A stretch of DNA of 64,000 nucleotides from Ovis canadensis. Lineage: Eukaryota; Chordata; Mammalia; Artiodactyla; Bovidae. Shown here piece by piece: positions 10,991 to 23,546 of this stretch (its first letter is position 1; every line of letters begins with the position of its first letter). The stretch is from positions 56,817,501-56,881,500 of the forward strand of contig NC_091260.1 in assembly GCF_042477335.2 (NCBI RefSeq), written 5' to 3'. The position numbers were made by a program, and so were the translations under genes. A model generated the notes under the pieces. The model was not told the origin of the DNA, made no database searches, and worked only from the letters and a program-made list of their open reading frames with translations.

Positions 10991-12815
10991 GTTGTTGCTG
11001 TTCAGTCGCCAAGTTGTATCTGACTCTTTGCAACTTCGTTACAACCTCATGGAAACATGCCAGGTTTCCCTGCTCTTTACTATCACTGGAAATTTGCTCA
11101 AATTCATATCCACTGAATCGGTGATGCTATCTAACCATCTAATCCTCTGCTGCCCCCTTCTCCTTTGTCTTCAATCTTTCCCAGACCTAGGGCCTTTCTT
11201 AGTGAGTCAACTCTTTGCATCAGGTGGCCAGATTATTGGAGTTTCAGCTTCAGTATCTGTCCTTCCAATGATTGACTTGTTTGATCCCCTTGCTGTCCAA
11301 GAGACTCTCAAGAGTCTTCCCCAGTACCACAATTCAAAAGCATCAATTCTTTGGCTGTCAGCCTTCTTTATGGTTCAACTCTCACATCCATAGCGGAAAA
11401 CTATAACACTGATTATATATATATATACCTTTGTCAGCAAAGTGATGACTCTGCTATGTGGATTTGTCTTAGTTTTCCTTCCAAGGAGCCAACATTTTTT
11501 AGTTTCATGGCTTCAGCCACCATCCACAGTGATTTTGGTGCCCGAGAAAAGAAAATCTGTCACTACTTCCACTTTTTCTCCTACTGTTTGCCATGAAGTG
11601 ATGGGACTTGATTCCATAATCTTAGTTTTTTGAATGTTGGGTTGCAAACCATTTTTTTTCCACTCACTTCTTTTTCACCCTAATCAAGAGGCTTTTAAGT
11701 TCTTCTTTATTTTCTGTCATTAGAGTAGTGTCATCTGCTTATCTGAGGCTGTTGATACTTCTCCCAGAAATCTTGATTTCAGCTTGTGATTCATCCAGCC
11801 CAGCATTTCAAATGATGTACTCTGTATAAAAGTTAAATAAGGGTGACAATATACAGCTTTGACATACTCCTTTCCCAATTTTGAACCAGTCCACAGTTCC
11901 ACATACAGTGCTAACTGTTGCTACTTAACCTCCATACAGATTTCTCAAGAAACAGGTAAAGCGGTCTGATAGTCCCATTTCTTTAAGAATTTTCCACAGT
12001 TTATTGTGATCCACATAGTCATAGGCTTTAGCATAGTCAATGAAGCAGCATTAGATGGTTTTATGGAATTTCCTTGTGTCTCTATGATCCCACAGTTGTT
12101 GGCAACTTGATCTCTAGTTCCTCTGCCTTTTCTAAACCCAGATTTTACATTTGGAAATTCTTGGCTACCATATTGCTGAAGCCTAGCTAGAAAGATTTTG
12201 AGTATAACCTTGCTGGCATGTGAAATGGGTGCAATTTTATTTTAGTTTGAACACTCTTTAGCATTGCCCTTCTTTGCGATTGGAATGAAAACTGATCTTT
12301 TCTAGTTCTGTGTTCACTGCTGAGTTTTTCAAATCGCTGACACTGAGTGCAGCACTTTCACAACATCTTCCTTTAGGATTTTAAAAAGTTCAGCTGGAAT
12401 TTCGACACATCCACTAGCTTTGTTTACAGTAAAATTTTATAATGCCCACAACTTCACACTCTAGGATGTCTGGCTCTAGGTGAGTGACCACACCATTGTG
12501 GTTATTTGGGTTTTCAAGACTATTTTAGTATAGTTCTGTATATTCTTGCCACTTCTTCTTAATCTCTTCTGTTTCTGTTAGGTCCTTGTTATTCCTGTGC
12601 TTTATCATTCCCATCCTGCATGAAATATTCCCTTGATATTTCCAGTTTTCTTGAAGAGATCTCTAGTCTTTCCCATTCTATTGTTTTTCTTGATTTCTTT
12701 GGATGGTTCATTTAAGACAGTTTTCTTATCTTTCTTTGCTGTTCTCTGGAACCCTGCATTCAGTTGGGTATAAATTTCCCTTTATCCCTTTCTTGCTCTT
12801 TTCTTATTTCTTCAA
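10991..12815 (-). mobile_element. BovB LINE, old and diverged, RT plus linker and 3' end
   Basis: Long minus-strand copy from the 3' tail (gttgttgctgttcagtcgcc) through the RT region (antisense of 'gactatgctaaagcctatga' near 12020-12040; 'tccagcccagcatttc' near 11795) into the coding part upstream of RT (ctctagtctttcccattc near 12660). It is clearly more diverged than most copies here: a (TA)n run near 11416-11430, many indels, no long frame. The 5' limit near 12815 is approximate. Confidence 0.88.
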
Positions 12816-14947
12816 TTAAGTATGGTGATCATTTTATCATCTTTCTAATCTTCAACTTAGAAGATGTACCACTTGTGTTTAGAAAACCACCATTGCAGAT
12901 GACAGAACTGGTTTTATTTGAATGTAAAATATGCAGATATACAATTGTCCATGTCATTGCTTTGACAGGAAAAATGTGTCATGTGTAATTAAGAAGTCAT
13001 GTGAACCACATTTCTTTACACTCATCTCTACCTGTATCTAGCCCTTGGCATTTTGGGTAAAACAGTTGATTCTCTGTGTATCATTCCTCCCAAGCCCATT
13101 AACTGTAGCATTTTGCAGAGCAATCTAAGAGCATGATAAGAGCTATCAACAACAGAGCCTCTGCTTCTCTAACTGATTCATGTGCGTGCTACTTCATGGC
13201 AAAGCTTGCCTCTTTCACCATCTCTTCCTCAATTCTTGATGTGTTGAAAACTAGCGTTTGGTTTTATTGCATGACAATGGCAAATATCAAGACTCCCTCC
13301 CCCCATTATTTTTTGGAAATGCATATTCTGTTGGCCTATAGCCTTGTGCTCTTCCTGGGATTAACTGAAGACATTTCCTTACCAATTTGAAAGCTTACTG
13401 AGCTAATTTTATGAAAGTGATTCTTTCAATGTGTGAAGTACATGATACCATTGGTCTGTCAGAAATGCTGATTTCTGATTTGCTTTCATGAGCAATCCAT
13501 TGAAGAATGTTTCTGGGTGTTGCTGTTGTTGTTTTATTTTGCTTTATAAAATGTGCTGATCATAATATTTTAGATAAGTGCATGAATCATGTTTGACTAA
13601 ATTGCTAAAAAGCAAATGGGAGATGGCAACAAATATATGAACATTTTGTGAACAAGATGCTCCCTGTGTTAAGCTATTTCCTATGTAAATTATCCTTTGT
13701 TGGCAGTACGATTTTGTTCAGTTTCAAATTACGATGGTGCTATAGAATTTTATAGTTAGCAGTCGCCTTTGGAAACCTTATTTTTAACAATAAGGAACCC
13801 AACAGTAAAGAAACTATTCAATTCACATAAGAAATATGGTTAATAACAGACTGAGGACTAGCACTCAGGTCTTGTCATATTCTGTGTAGTTTTCTGCTTT
13901 AACTTTAAACTGCTCATCCAAGTAATCTATTTTAGAGATGTGTATGAATTCCTATTTCATAATTACTGAAATTTCACATTTATTTCATTTGCTTGTTGCT
14001 GTTGCAAAGCATACGTACAAAAATAAAACAAAATGAAACAAACAAGTATTTTTCTAGCAAAACTAACATTTGGTTCAGGGCAAATGTTTCTTATTTTCTG
14101 TTTCATGTAAAATAAATGTTAGGTTTGCTTTATTTTGTGTAAATGGCATGTTTTTTAACACATCAATAAAATTTTATTTAATTTATGTGCCACAGCTGTC
14201 AACTACATCCAAATCCTGTTAGTGCAGTGATATGGAAACCTTTCCCTGAAATCTCATTAAAAATACCTCTGGGAATTCATATTCATATCCATTTAAAAGA
14301 GTGGATGAACAGAATCTACCTAACGTAATTTGGGAGCAAAATCAATAAGATTCTCTTATCAACTGTCCTCTTTGCTTTCTGGTTATTGTTAACACAGTAA
14401 GTATTGAGAAGTTTCTTTAATTTGTTCTATTTATTTTCAGAATTGTATTATACTTCTTTCGGAAAGTAAAGACAGATGTTCTATGAATTTTGGATACAGA
14501 CCCATTACTTCAAATATTACTTGAAGGTTTAATTAGCTATTTTTTCCCTACACATCAGCCATTTCATAAGTTATCTTAGAGATGAGATGGTAAAATTAAC
14601 CTCTGATTTTATGGGACACTGGAGTTTAGAAAGAGTGTGTCATTACCCAGGGCTGCTCAGTGCAGAGCAAGATGAGATTTTAACCTAGGGATATGACACC
14701 TTTGTGCACTTTCACACTCTACTTCACAGTCTTTTATGACATACACATTTTTGATCCCTTCAGAAATATTTTATCAGTTAAATAGTTTGGTTGATTCAAA
14801 TTGAAAGCATCTGTTGATTAAAAACAGGCAAGTAAATATATTAAAAAATTAAAATCAGTGTTAATAAGTACAAATAAATAAATACTTTAAAGGCAAATTG
14901 ATAGCAAATTGACTGTCTTATTTGAAATTCAACAGATATTATTTACT
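12816..14947. other. Long unassigned AT-rich stretch
   Basis: About 2.1 kb with no recognisable young repeat. An 85-codon open frame at 13133-13390 plus shows no motif I know. A short GTTGCTGTTGTTG run is near 13520. Probably ordinary non-coding DNA or repeats too old to read by eye. Confidence 0.5.
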
Positions 14948-15298
14948 TAGCCTATGCTGCTGTAATAAAATACCATAACCTGGATGGCTTATCAACACAG
15001 AAATTTATTTTTCACAATTCTGCAGGCTGGGAATTCCAAGATCAAGGTGCAGTCTGATTCAATGTCTGGTAAGAACTCTTCCTGGTTGCCAACAACCATC
15101 TTACTGCTGTGTCTTCCCATGGCAGAAAGCAAGCTACCTCTCTGGTCTCCTCTTATAAAGACACTAATTCCATTCATGAGGGTTCCACCCTCATCATCTA
15201 ATTATCTTCTAAAAGCACCACCTCCAAATATCATCACACTGGGGCTAGGTTTCCAACATACGAATTTTGGGGGAGACACAAACATTCAGTCCATAACT
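14948..15298 (-). mobile_element. Ancient MaLR-type solo LTR (MLT1A-like)
   Basis: On the minus strand it reads from 'gttatggactgaatgtttgtg' (15298) through 'cctcatgaatggaattagtg' to the end 'accatg...ttattacagcagcatagg' (14948). This wording is typical of ERVL-MaLR LTRs shared by placental mammals. It creates a chance 110-codon plus-strand frame (14984-15316). Subfamily from memory of the family layout, not computed. Confidence 0.7.
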
Positions 15299-16321
15299 TT
15301 ATGGACAAAGCTATAGATGAGACAAGTCCTTTTCTCTCACACTCTGAAGTGGTTTATAAAATCATTTAGGGACACATCCAACAAATACATTTGTGAGGGA
15401 TCAAATAGTTCCTCTCAGAAGCAGGTGTTCTGGTGATATGGGCCTGAAAGAGGGCACAGGTGAATGAGCCAAAGAGCAGAAGAGATACTAATTATATGAA
15501 CTGAAAAGGTAAATAAACATTTATAGATGCAAATAGAATATATTAAAGTAAAATATGTGAAATATTTAGACTTTTATCTTACCACATTGATAATCCCTAT
15601 CCAAATAATGTTAAATGGACTATTTGGAGTGTAAAGTAATGCAGTTATAATGGCAGTTACTTACCCAAACTAAAATTCAAATTTTAGGACTTAGGATTTG
15701 TAAATTAGTTCTAGAAGCCTCCAAAATGCTTTGATTCTATATCTCCCTAAGCCAAAATATCCACTAAATTTACTGAAGGCTGAATGAAAGACAGTTTTGA
15801 TCAGACAGCTTTTGGAGCAGGATATAAAACTGTTTTAGGAGTAGAAAATGGAGGTGTTTAATGTTCATTATGTTCTTTTGATTATATTGCCACTCAGATT
15901 GAAAATATAATCTTGTGGATATAAACCTGCAAAGTTGTCTCTGTTATCATTTCTGACAGTTTTCCTTACTAAATTAGATGTTGCTATCAAATAAATATAT
16001 TCCATTTCAGTTACTTAATTTTTATATTATCCTTAAGAAAAACAATGTCAAACATTTGATCCTTTTAAATGGGCTCATTGTTTCTGTATATCAAATTAAA
16101 ATAGATTAACTTTAAAATATAGTTTTAAAGTTGTAATTCAGAACTAGATATTTCTAAGTGCATTTCCCCTAACTTACACACACACACATAATTTAAATGT
16201 TGGATTTTTTTTTTCTGCTGAAAGGAAGAAAGGAAGGAAGAAAGTACAGTTAAGTGATTGTGAGTTCTGGGGGCATAAACTACAACTATCAACTAATCAC
16301 TATGCTCAGTCATCTGTTCTG
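15299..16321. other. Unassigned stretch
   Basis: About 1 kb of AT-rich sequence. There is a short (CA)n run near 16178-16189 and a purine-rich GGAAGAAAGG patch near 16224-16243. No gene seen. Confidence 0.5.
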
Positions 16322-16335
16322 ACTTTATGCTTTAA

Positions 16336-18790
16336 TTTTTTTTTTTTTTTTTTTTTTTTTAATTTTAGTTTTTTATTTTTTAAATTTTAAAATATTTAAT
16401 TCTTACATGCATTCCCAAACATGAACCCCCCTCCCACCTCCCTCCCCATAACAACTTTCTGGGTCATCCCCATGCACCAGCCCCAAGCATGCTGCATCCT
16501 GCGTCAGACATAGACTGGCGATTCAATTCACATGATAGTATACATGTTAGAATGTCATTCTCCCAAATCATCCCACCCTCTCCCTCTCCCTCTGAGTCCA
16601 AAAGTCCGTTATACACATCTGTGTCTCTTTCCCTGTCTTGCATACAGGGTCGTCATTGCCATCTTCCTAAATTCCATATATATGTGTTAGTATACTGTAT
16701 TGGTGTTTTTCTTTCTGGCTTACTTCACTCTGTATAATCGGCTCCAGTTTCATCCATCTCATCAGAACTGATTCAAATGAATTCTTTTTAACCGCTGAGT
16801 AATACTCCATTGTGTATATGTACCACAGCTTTCTTATCCATTCATCTGCTGATGGACATCTAGGTTGTTTCCATGTCCTGGCTATTATAAACAGTGCTGC
16901 GATGAACATTGGGGTACATGTGTCTCTTTCAATTCTGGTTTCCTCGGTGTGTATGCCCAGCAGTGGGATTGCTGGGTCATAAGGTAGTTCTATTTGCAAT
17001 TTTTTAAGGAATCTCCACACTGTTCTCCATAGTGGCTGTACTAGTTTGCATTCCCACCAACAGTGTAGGAGGGTTCCCTTTTCTCCACACCCTCTCCAGC
17101 ATTTATTGCTTGCAGATTTTTGGATCGCAGCCATTCTGACTGGTGTGAAGTGGTACCTCATTGTGGTTTTGATTTGCATTTCTCTAATAATGAGTGATGT
17201 TGAGCATCTTTTCATGTGTTTGTTAGCCATCCGTATGTCTTCTTTGGAGAAATGTCTATTTAGTTCTTTGGCCCATTTTTTGATTGGGTCGTTTATTTTT
17301 CTGGAATTGAGCTGCATAAGTTGCTTGTATATTTTTGAGATTAGTTGTTTGTCAGTTGCTTCATTTGCTATTATTTTCTCCCATTCAGAAGGCTGTCTTT
17401 TCACCTTGCTTATAGTTTCCTTTGTTGTGCAGAAGCTTTTAATTTTAATTAGATCCCATTTGTTTATTTTTGCTTTTATTTCCAGAATTCTGGGAGGTGG
17501 ATCATAGAGGATCCTGCTGTGATTTATGTCTGAGAGTGTTTTGCCTATGTTCTCCTCTAGGAGTTTTATAGTTTCTGGTCTTACATTTAGATCTTTAATC
17601 CATTTTGAGTTTATTTTTGTGTGCGGTGTTAGAAAGTGATCTAGTTTCATTCTTTTACAAGTGGTTGACCAGTTTTCCCAGCACCACTTGTTAAAGAGAT
17701 TGTCTTTACTCCATTGTATATTCTTGCCTCCTTTGTCAAAGATAAGGTGTCCATATGTGTGTGGATCTATCTCTGGGCTTTCTATTTTGTTCCATTGATC
17801 TATATGTCTGTCTTTGTGCCAGTACCATACTGTCTTGATGATTGTGGCTTTGTAGTAGAGCCTGAAGTCAGGCAAGTTGATTCCTCCAGTTCCATTCTTC
17901 TTTCTCAAGATTGCTTTGGCTATTCGAGGTTTCTTGTATTTCCATACAAATCTTGAAATTATTTGTTCTAGTTCTGTGAAAAATGTGGCTGGTAGCTTGA
18001 TAGGGATTGCATTGAATTTGTAAATTGCTTTGGGTAGTATACTCATTTTCACTATATTGATTCTTCCAATCCATGAACATGGTATATTTCTCCATCTATT
18101 AGTGTCCTCTTTGATTTCTTTCATCAGTGTTTTATAGTTTTCTATATACAGGTCTTTAGTTTCTTTAGGTAGATATATTCCTAAGTATTTTATTCTTTTC
18201 GTTGCAATGGTGAATGGAATTGTTTCCTTAATTTCTTTTTCTACTTTCTCATTATTCGTGTATAGGAATGCAAGGGATTTCTGTGTGTTGATTTTATATC
18301 CTGCAACTTTACTATATTCATTGATGAGCTCTAGTAATTTTCTGGTGGAGTCTTTAGGGTTTCCCATGTAGAGGATCATGTCATCTGCAAACAGTGAGAG
18401 TTTTACTTCTTCTTTTCCAATTTGGATTCCTTTTATTTTTTTTTCTGCTCTGATTGCTGTGGCCAAAACTTCCAGAACTATGTTGAATAGTAGCGGTGAA
18501 AGTGGACACCCTTGTCTTGTTCCTGACTTTAGGGGAAATGCTTTCAATTTTTCACCATTGAGGATAATGTTTGCTGTGGGTTTGTCATAGATAGCTTTTA
18601 TTATGTTGAGGTATGTTCCTTCTATTCCTGCTTTCTGGAGAGTTTTTATCATAAATGGATGTTGAATTTTGTCAAAGGCCTTCTCTGCATCTATTGAGAT
18701 AATCATATGGTTTTTATTTTTCAATTTGTTAATGTGGTGAATTACATTGATTGATTTGCGGATATTGAAGAATCCTTGCATCCCTGGGAT
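16336..18790 (-). mobile_element. Young 5'-truncated L1 with perfect 14-bp TSD
   Basis: Minus-strand L1: a pure poly(T) run (reverse of the poly(A) tail, from 16338), 3' UTR, then ORF2 up to the truncation at 18790. The direct repeat actttatgctttaa at 16322-16335 and 18791-18804 frames it exactly. The tail is long and uninterrupted, the TSD has no mismatch and ORF2 has no stop, so the insertion is recent. The endonuclease domain and ORF1 are absent because of 5' truncation, so it cannot move itself. Confidence 0.97.
16667..18781 (-). pseudogene. L1 ORF2 C-terminal 704 codons, open but 5'-truncated
   Basis: Encodes the L1 ORF2 protein from within the reverse transcriptase domain to the natural stop. 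Motif A is DAEKAFDKI at residues 31-39, the catalytic FADD box is at residues 131-134 ([10 protein letters not shown]), and the C-terminal Cys/His motif is at residues 561-578 (C561, C565, H573, C578). All are intact. In a complete L1 this protein nicks the target and copies L1 RNA at the nick. Here the N-terminal endonuclease and the fingers of RT are missing because the copy is truncated nine bases upstream of the first ATG; that ATG is internal (the ...PGMQGF... context reads through), not a native start. Young by lack of decay. Not expected to make a functional protein. Confidence 0.95.
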
Positions 18791-18804
18791 ACTTTATGCT
18801 TTAA

Positions 18805-20770
18805 AATGTAAAGGCATTTCTATAGTGCTACCTTCTTTGTTTATCTGAAAGTTATATTCAAATTCTTAGCTTTCTAAAAATCAAGTACATATCAAAAACT
18901 CAGAGGAGTATCCTATCCATCACCACAATTTTTATCTTCAACAAAAGAATATATTTTTTCCTAATAAGATATTCGTAGGATCTCTTAAATTCATTTATTG
19001 AGTTTTAGATTAAATCAAAATATGACAGTAGCTTTGAGTTTTTTGGATGACTGCATCAAAGAATGAATGGTTGGAAATCCCAATGTGCTATACTATTCCA
19101 TATCTCATGTTTTAAAGAGAGAGGAATGCCATAATCTATAATTTAATTCAATGAGCTTTGAAGCAATGGTACATACTGCTGTTTATGGTTCAAGCAGTAC
19201 AGTTGGAAAATTCTTACTTGACAGGGATTGGAACACCAGCCCATTTCTTATTGATTTAAGTTTAACAATAGATGGACCCCTCTTAAGGAATGAAAACAGT
19301 GAGGGCGGTAGAAATGTTACCTGAGGAAAGAACGTGTCAAATGCTCTCAAGTAAATTAAAACATTTGAGATTTTGTTTTGTTTCGGTAAATGATATTTCT
19401 GTAAATTTTGTGAAGTCTCCACTTCATAATGAAAAAATAATTTGAGTACCTAGGCACACTGTTAAGTCTCCTAAAGGTTTTAGTTTTTGGAACTCCCTGG
19501 TTATACTATGCATATAATGAATTGTCTCCCTTGATGTGATAAATTATGCATTAGAATAATGGACAGATCAATCAGTGGAGCTGTATAAGTGAAACACACA
19601 GCTTTTGGCAGAGCAGGTTCTGCATGTTTACATTTATCACCCAAATGCCTTGACTTTGATGCAGACCTTTGAGATGCATTTATTAATCATGATTTCATTA
19701 AAATTTTTGGCAAACTAATGACTTTTATTTGTCAGAAATATTGCTGATGATATACTGCTGGTGTTCAGAAACACTCATCTTCTTTTTGCTACTTAACCTT
19801 CTGTGTGATTGTTAAACAATAACTTGCATGAGACATCATACTTTAGATTACCAGAAAGGTCTTAGTGTCAGAACTAATCAGATTGTGTATTTGCTGATAG
19901 TGGAATGATGTGACTTTTTCAAGTACAGTTCCAGTTAAAGTTCACTTACAATACCTCATCTATAGAAGAAGGAAGAATTCTACTGTAGGGGGAAAAATAC
20001 TTTTACTGTTAATATGAATGGTATGATTAATGGTACAAATTATTACTATTTTAATATATTTCAATGATTGTGAAAAACTTGAGCTTGAGTAAACTACTAA
20101 AATAACCAAGTGCATTTCCTTTATGACCTATTTCTCATCTATAAATAAAAACATCTCTTGTGATATAAAATCTAAGCAAGTTACTCTGTGGGGAAAGAAA
20201 ATTGAACTTTTCCATAATCCTAAATAATTTACAATCTACTTAGCTAGACAAAAATTATTATGGAAAGTGATAAACTCATAAAATGTACTCTATATTTTTG
20301 AAATACCTACAAATAATAAAACAGAAAATGGGAAAATGAATAATATAAAATATACTACTGTTGCTTTAGAAAAAGAGAAAGATCTTTACAGTTTTTTTCT
20401 ACAAATTACATTTAGTGGATGAAATTTATAATTAAACTAATAATCTGAAGTTCTTTGGGAGAGTCTATTTCCCAATGTTTAGAACACAATTATTTAAATA
20501 TGCTATTGAGTCAGTTTTAGGTTATGATGTTAACTGTGTAAGTTATTTCTACTTCCATAAAAACATAAATTATTATAGCTTCATTTACTGGAAATTACTT
20601 AAAGAGTGGTCCAGTTAATTTTTTGTGTAAAAATAGGTGCTTTGTGTGGTTATATATTGCTAATTAAAATCACCCAGGTGAAAAGGTTCTTGGACTCCAT
20701 GTTACTCAATCTGGTGTTGGTAACCACATATTTTTCTGACTAACTGGAAATAAACTTTACTTATTCTCAG
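18805..20770. other. Long low-repeat stretch upstream of an exon-like segment
   Basis: About 2 kb without recognisable interspersed repeats, AT-rich. The low repeat density fits intronic sequence near the exon-like segment at 20771, but nothing here is diagnostic. Confidence 0.5.
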
Positions 20771-20865
20771 GAACATGGCTTTCACCAAAGAGAGGCAAGC
20801 CAAGCCCTAAGCTGCCCATCACTAAAATTCCCCAGAATTCAGCAACTGAAAAAGAAGAAGGGTTT
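20771..20865 (+). CDS. Candidate host exon, 95 nt, gene not recognised
   Basis: Seen: a 3' splice site (acttattctcag, ending 20770) with a possible branch site ctaac at 20750-20754, and a 5' splice site gtaaga from 20866. Read with two bases completing a preceding codon, the segment is open throughout and gives TWLSPKRGKPSPKL... ending ...EKEEGF, a basic, proline/serine-rich stretch with an acidic end; it ends on a codon boundary. A second frame is also open, the third has a stop. It is not part of a repeat I recognise and lies in a low-repeat patch. Inferred: an internal coding exon of an unidentified gene on the plus strand. The end phase matches the start phase of the segment at 41064-41143. 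It could still be chance or part of a non-coding RNA. Confidence 0.4.
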
Positions 20866-21066
20866 GTAAGAGCCAAGTTTCTTGCTCAATACTGTTTTTC
20901 TCATACATTCTCTTATTGTTGATTTACACAAAGTGCAGTATTTCCTTAGTTCATATTTCTTGATGTTACACATAGATGTAAACCAGGAGAAACTTATAAA
21001 GTTTAAGTGGATTTACTCTGAAGAAGGATCTTTGTTTTCTATATGATAATAGTTTTAACCCATTGC

Positions 21067-21337
21067 TGCTGCTGCCAAGTCACTTCAGTTGTGTCCGATT
21101 CTGTGTGACCCCATAGAAGGCAGCCCACCAGTCTCCACCATCCCTGGGATTCTCCAGGCAAGAACACTGGAGTGGGTTACTGTTTCCTTCTATAATGCAC
21201 GAAACTGAAAAGTGAAAGGGAAGTCTCTCAGTCATGTCCGGCTCTTCATGACCCCATGGACTGCAGCCTACCAGGCTCCTCCGTCCATGGGATTTTCCAG
21301 GCAAGAGTACTGGAGTGGGGTGCCATTGCCTTCTCCG
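21067..21337 (-). mobile_element. BOV-A2 SINE
   Basis: Two-unit BOV-A2 in reverse orientation, with a short (GCT)n start and the reverse head at 'gccttctccg'. Flanking repeat taacccattgc (21056-21066) versus taacacattgc (21338-21348): one mismatch in 11. Confidence 0.94.
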
Positions 21338-21364
21338 TAACACATTGCAGGTTATAAATTATTT

Positions 21365-21587
21365 GTGTGTATGTTTGTGTATGTGTAGGCACTCAGTTGT
21401 GTCCAACTCTTTGTGACGAATGGACTGACTATAGCCCACCAGGCTCCTCTGTCCATGGGATTTTCCAGGTAGGAATACTGGAGTGGGTTGCCTTTTTTTC
21501 TCCAGAGAATCTTCCCAAACCAGGGATCAAACCTGGGGCTCCTGCATTACAGACGGATTCTTTATCAGTTGAGCTACCAGGGAAGCC
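21365..21587 (-). mobile_element. Bov-tA SINE with GT-rich tail
   Basis: It opens with a decayed GT/TGTA run (reverse of the CA-rich SINE tail), then 'ggcactcagttgtgtccaac', the core, and the head 'gagctaccagggaagcc' at 21587. It lies 27 bases from the BOV-A2 copy, same orientation. Confidence 0.93.
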
Positions 21588-22139
21588 AATAGATATATAT
21601 GATTTTCAGTTTTCAATTTGGATGAAATATACATCATCTTGACTCCATAATTCTGTTTTTCCTACATGAATCTATTCCTTTTTGTGATGAAAGTATCAGT
21701 TCATCAAGAAATTAAATAAATGAAGCATCAACAAGGAGAGGTTAGGAAAGGGATTCATTCCAGGTAAATTTTCATTTTATTTGTCAAATTTTAGAAATCA
21801 AGAAATCAGCTGTTGCCATACATATAAAGAAAAAAATATCTAAATATTGTAAGTCTTCAATTTCAAAGAGTGTGCACTCTTTTGTGGGGTATCATACTAT
21901 GTGTAAATACCATGGAAATGAAAAGAGTAAACTTTAAAATTGTATTCTTTTTTAACATAACTTCTATGCTTTCAGTATATGTAATGTAGTAAAATTAAAA
22001 TTAATCACCTTAGCCTGAGTTACATTTTACTATTTCATTTAAATGTAGTGGCATAAAAAACATGAAAGTAGCTTGTGATAAGGGTAGTTTATGTAAACTC
22101 TTTTCATGGAAAAAAAAAAAACAATTTGACCTGGGCCTG
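21588..22139. other. AT-rich unassigned stretch
   Basis: About 550 bases ending in an A-run (22109-22121) just upstream of the full-length BovB. No gene seen. Confidence 0.5.
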
Positions 22140-22269
22140 AACTATGGATCGCATTCTGTCAGACCTCTCCACCCTGACCCTCCCACCTTGGGTGGCCCCA
22201 CACAGCATGGCTTAGTTTCATTGAGTTAGACAAGGCTGTGGTCTGTGTGATCAGATTGGTTAGTTTTCT

Positions 22270-22570
22270 GTGATTGTGGTTTAAGTGTGTCTGCCCTCTG
22301 ATGCCCTCTCGCAACACCTACTGTCTTACTTGGGTTTCTCTTACCTTGGATGTGGGATATATCTTCACGGCTGCTTCAGCAAAGCACAGCTGCTGCTCCT
22401 AACCTTGTACGAGGGGTATCTCCTCACAGCCGCCCCTCCTGACCTTGAATGTGGCGTAGCTTCTCTCGGCCCTCCTGCACCCGCACAGCCGCTGCTCCTT
22501 GGACGTGGGGTTGCTCCTCTTGGGCGCCAACCCTGACCTCGGGGATGAGGCAGCTCCTCTTGGTCCACTG
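22270..22570 (+). promoter_or_regulatory. GC-rich BovB 5' UTR with internal repeats
   Basis: Four to five imperfect copies of a motif of the type 'accttg-(g/t)a(c/t)g-(t/a)ggg-tat-tc-ctc' occur at about 22344, 22402, 22441, 22498 and 22528, with spacings near 40-60 bases and CpGs between them. Its position at the 5' end of a full-length LINE suggests an internal promoter. The promoter role is inference; the repeats are visible. Confidence 0.45.
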
Positions 22571-22841
22571 GAGAAAGGAATGGCAAACCACTTCTGCAGT
22601 CCTGCCTTGAGAACCCCATGAGTAGTATGAAAAGGCAAACTGATAGGATACTGAAAGAGGAACTCCCCAGGTCAGTAGGTGCCTAATATGCTACTGAAGA
22701 TCAGTGGAGAAATAACTCCAGAAAGAGCAAAGGGATGGAGCCAAAATAAAAACAATACCCAGTTGTGGATGTGACTGGTGATAGAAGCAAGGTCCGATGC
22801 TGTAAGAGCGATATTGCATAGGAACCTGGAATGTCAGGTCC

Positions 22842-23546
22842 ATGAATCAAGGCAAATTGGAAGTGGTCAAACAGGAGATGGCAAGAGTGAACATTGACAT
22901 TCTAGGAATCAGCAAACTAAAATGGACTGGAATGGGCGAATTTAACTCAGATGACCATTATATCTACTACTGTGGGCAGGAATCCGTTAGAAGAAATGGA
23001 GTAGCCATCATGGTCAACAAAAGCATCTGATATGCAGTACTTGGATGCAATCTCAAAAATGACAGAATGATCTCTGTTTATTTTCATGGCAAATCATTCA
23101 ATATCACAGTGATCCAAGTCTATGCCCCAACCAGTAATGCTGAAGAAGCTGAAGTTGAACGGTTCTATGAAGAACTACAAGGCCTCTTAGAACTAACACC
23201 CCAAAAAGATGTCCTTTTCATTATAGGGGCCTGGAATGCAAAAGTAGGTAGTAAAGAAACACCTGGAGTAACAGGCAAATTTGGCCTTGGAGTAGAGAAT
23301 GAAGCAAGGCAAAGGCTAATAGAGTTTTGCCAAGAGAACACACTAGTTGTAGCAAACACCCTCTGGCAACAACACAAGAAAAGACTCTACACATGGACAT
23401 CACCAGATAGTCAACACCGAAATCAGATTGATTATATCTTTGCAGCCAAAGATGGAGAAGCTCTATACAGTCAACAAAAACAAGACTGGGAGCTGACTAT
23501 GGCTCAGATCATGAACTCCTTATTGCCAAATTCAGACTTAAATTGA
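22842..23546 (+). pseudogene. BovB APE endonuclease region, one stop and a frameshift
   Basis: Encodes the apurinic/apyrimidinic-type endonuclease that nicks target DNA. Readable landmarks are an N-terminal stretch ending in ...RRNGVAIMVNKSI, a TGA at 23028-23030, then in the same frame YAPTSNAEEAEVERFY (from about 23121), ..WNAKVG.. (23233-23250) and QIDYIFAAKDGEA (23422-23460). The SDH-type catalytic motif (tcagatcat, 23504-23512) lies in another frame than the preceding part, so a one-base shift has occurred between roughly 23461 and 23500 in this copy. The first ATG at 22842 is chosen for convenience; the native start may be further upstream. Defective. Confidence 0.88.

Noticed and set aside
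13133..13390. 85-codon plus-strand open frame, partly hydrophobic
   Set aside because: No family resemblance, no splice or promoter context, and length is within chance expectation for 64 kb.
14984..15316. 110-codon plus-strand open frame
   Set aside because: It lies in antisense of an ancient MaLR-type LTR; no start context, motif or splice signals.
17046..17507. 153-codon plus-strand frame rich in hydrophobic residues
   Set aside because: It is the complementary strand of L1 ORF2; such antisense frames look membrane-like because of base composition.
22365..22638. Overlapping minus-strand frames in the GC-rich block
   Set aside because: GC-rich BovB 5' UTR sequence has few stops by composition; no protein motif.
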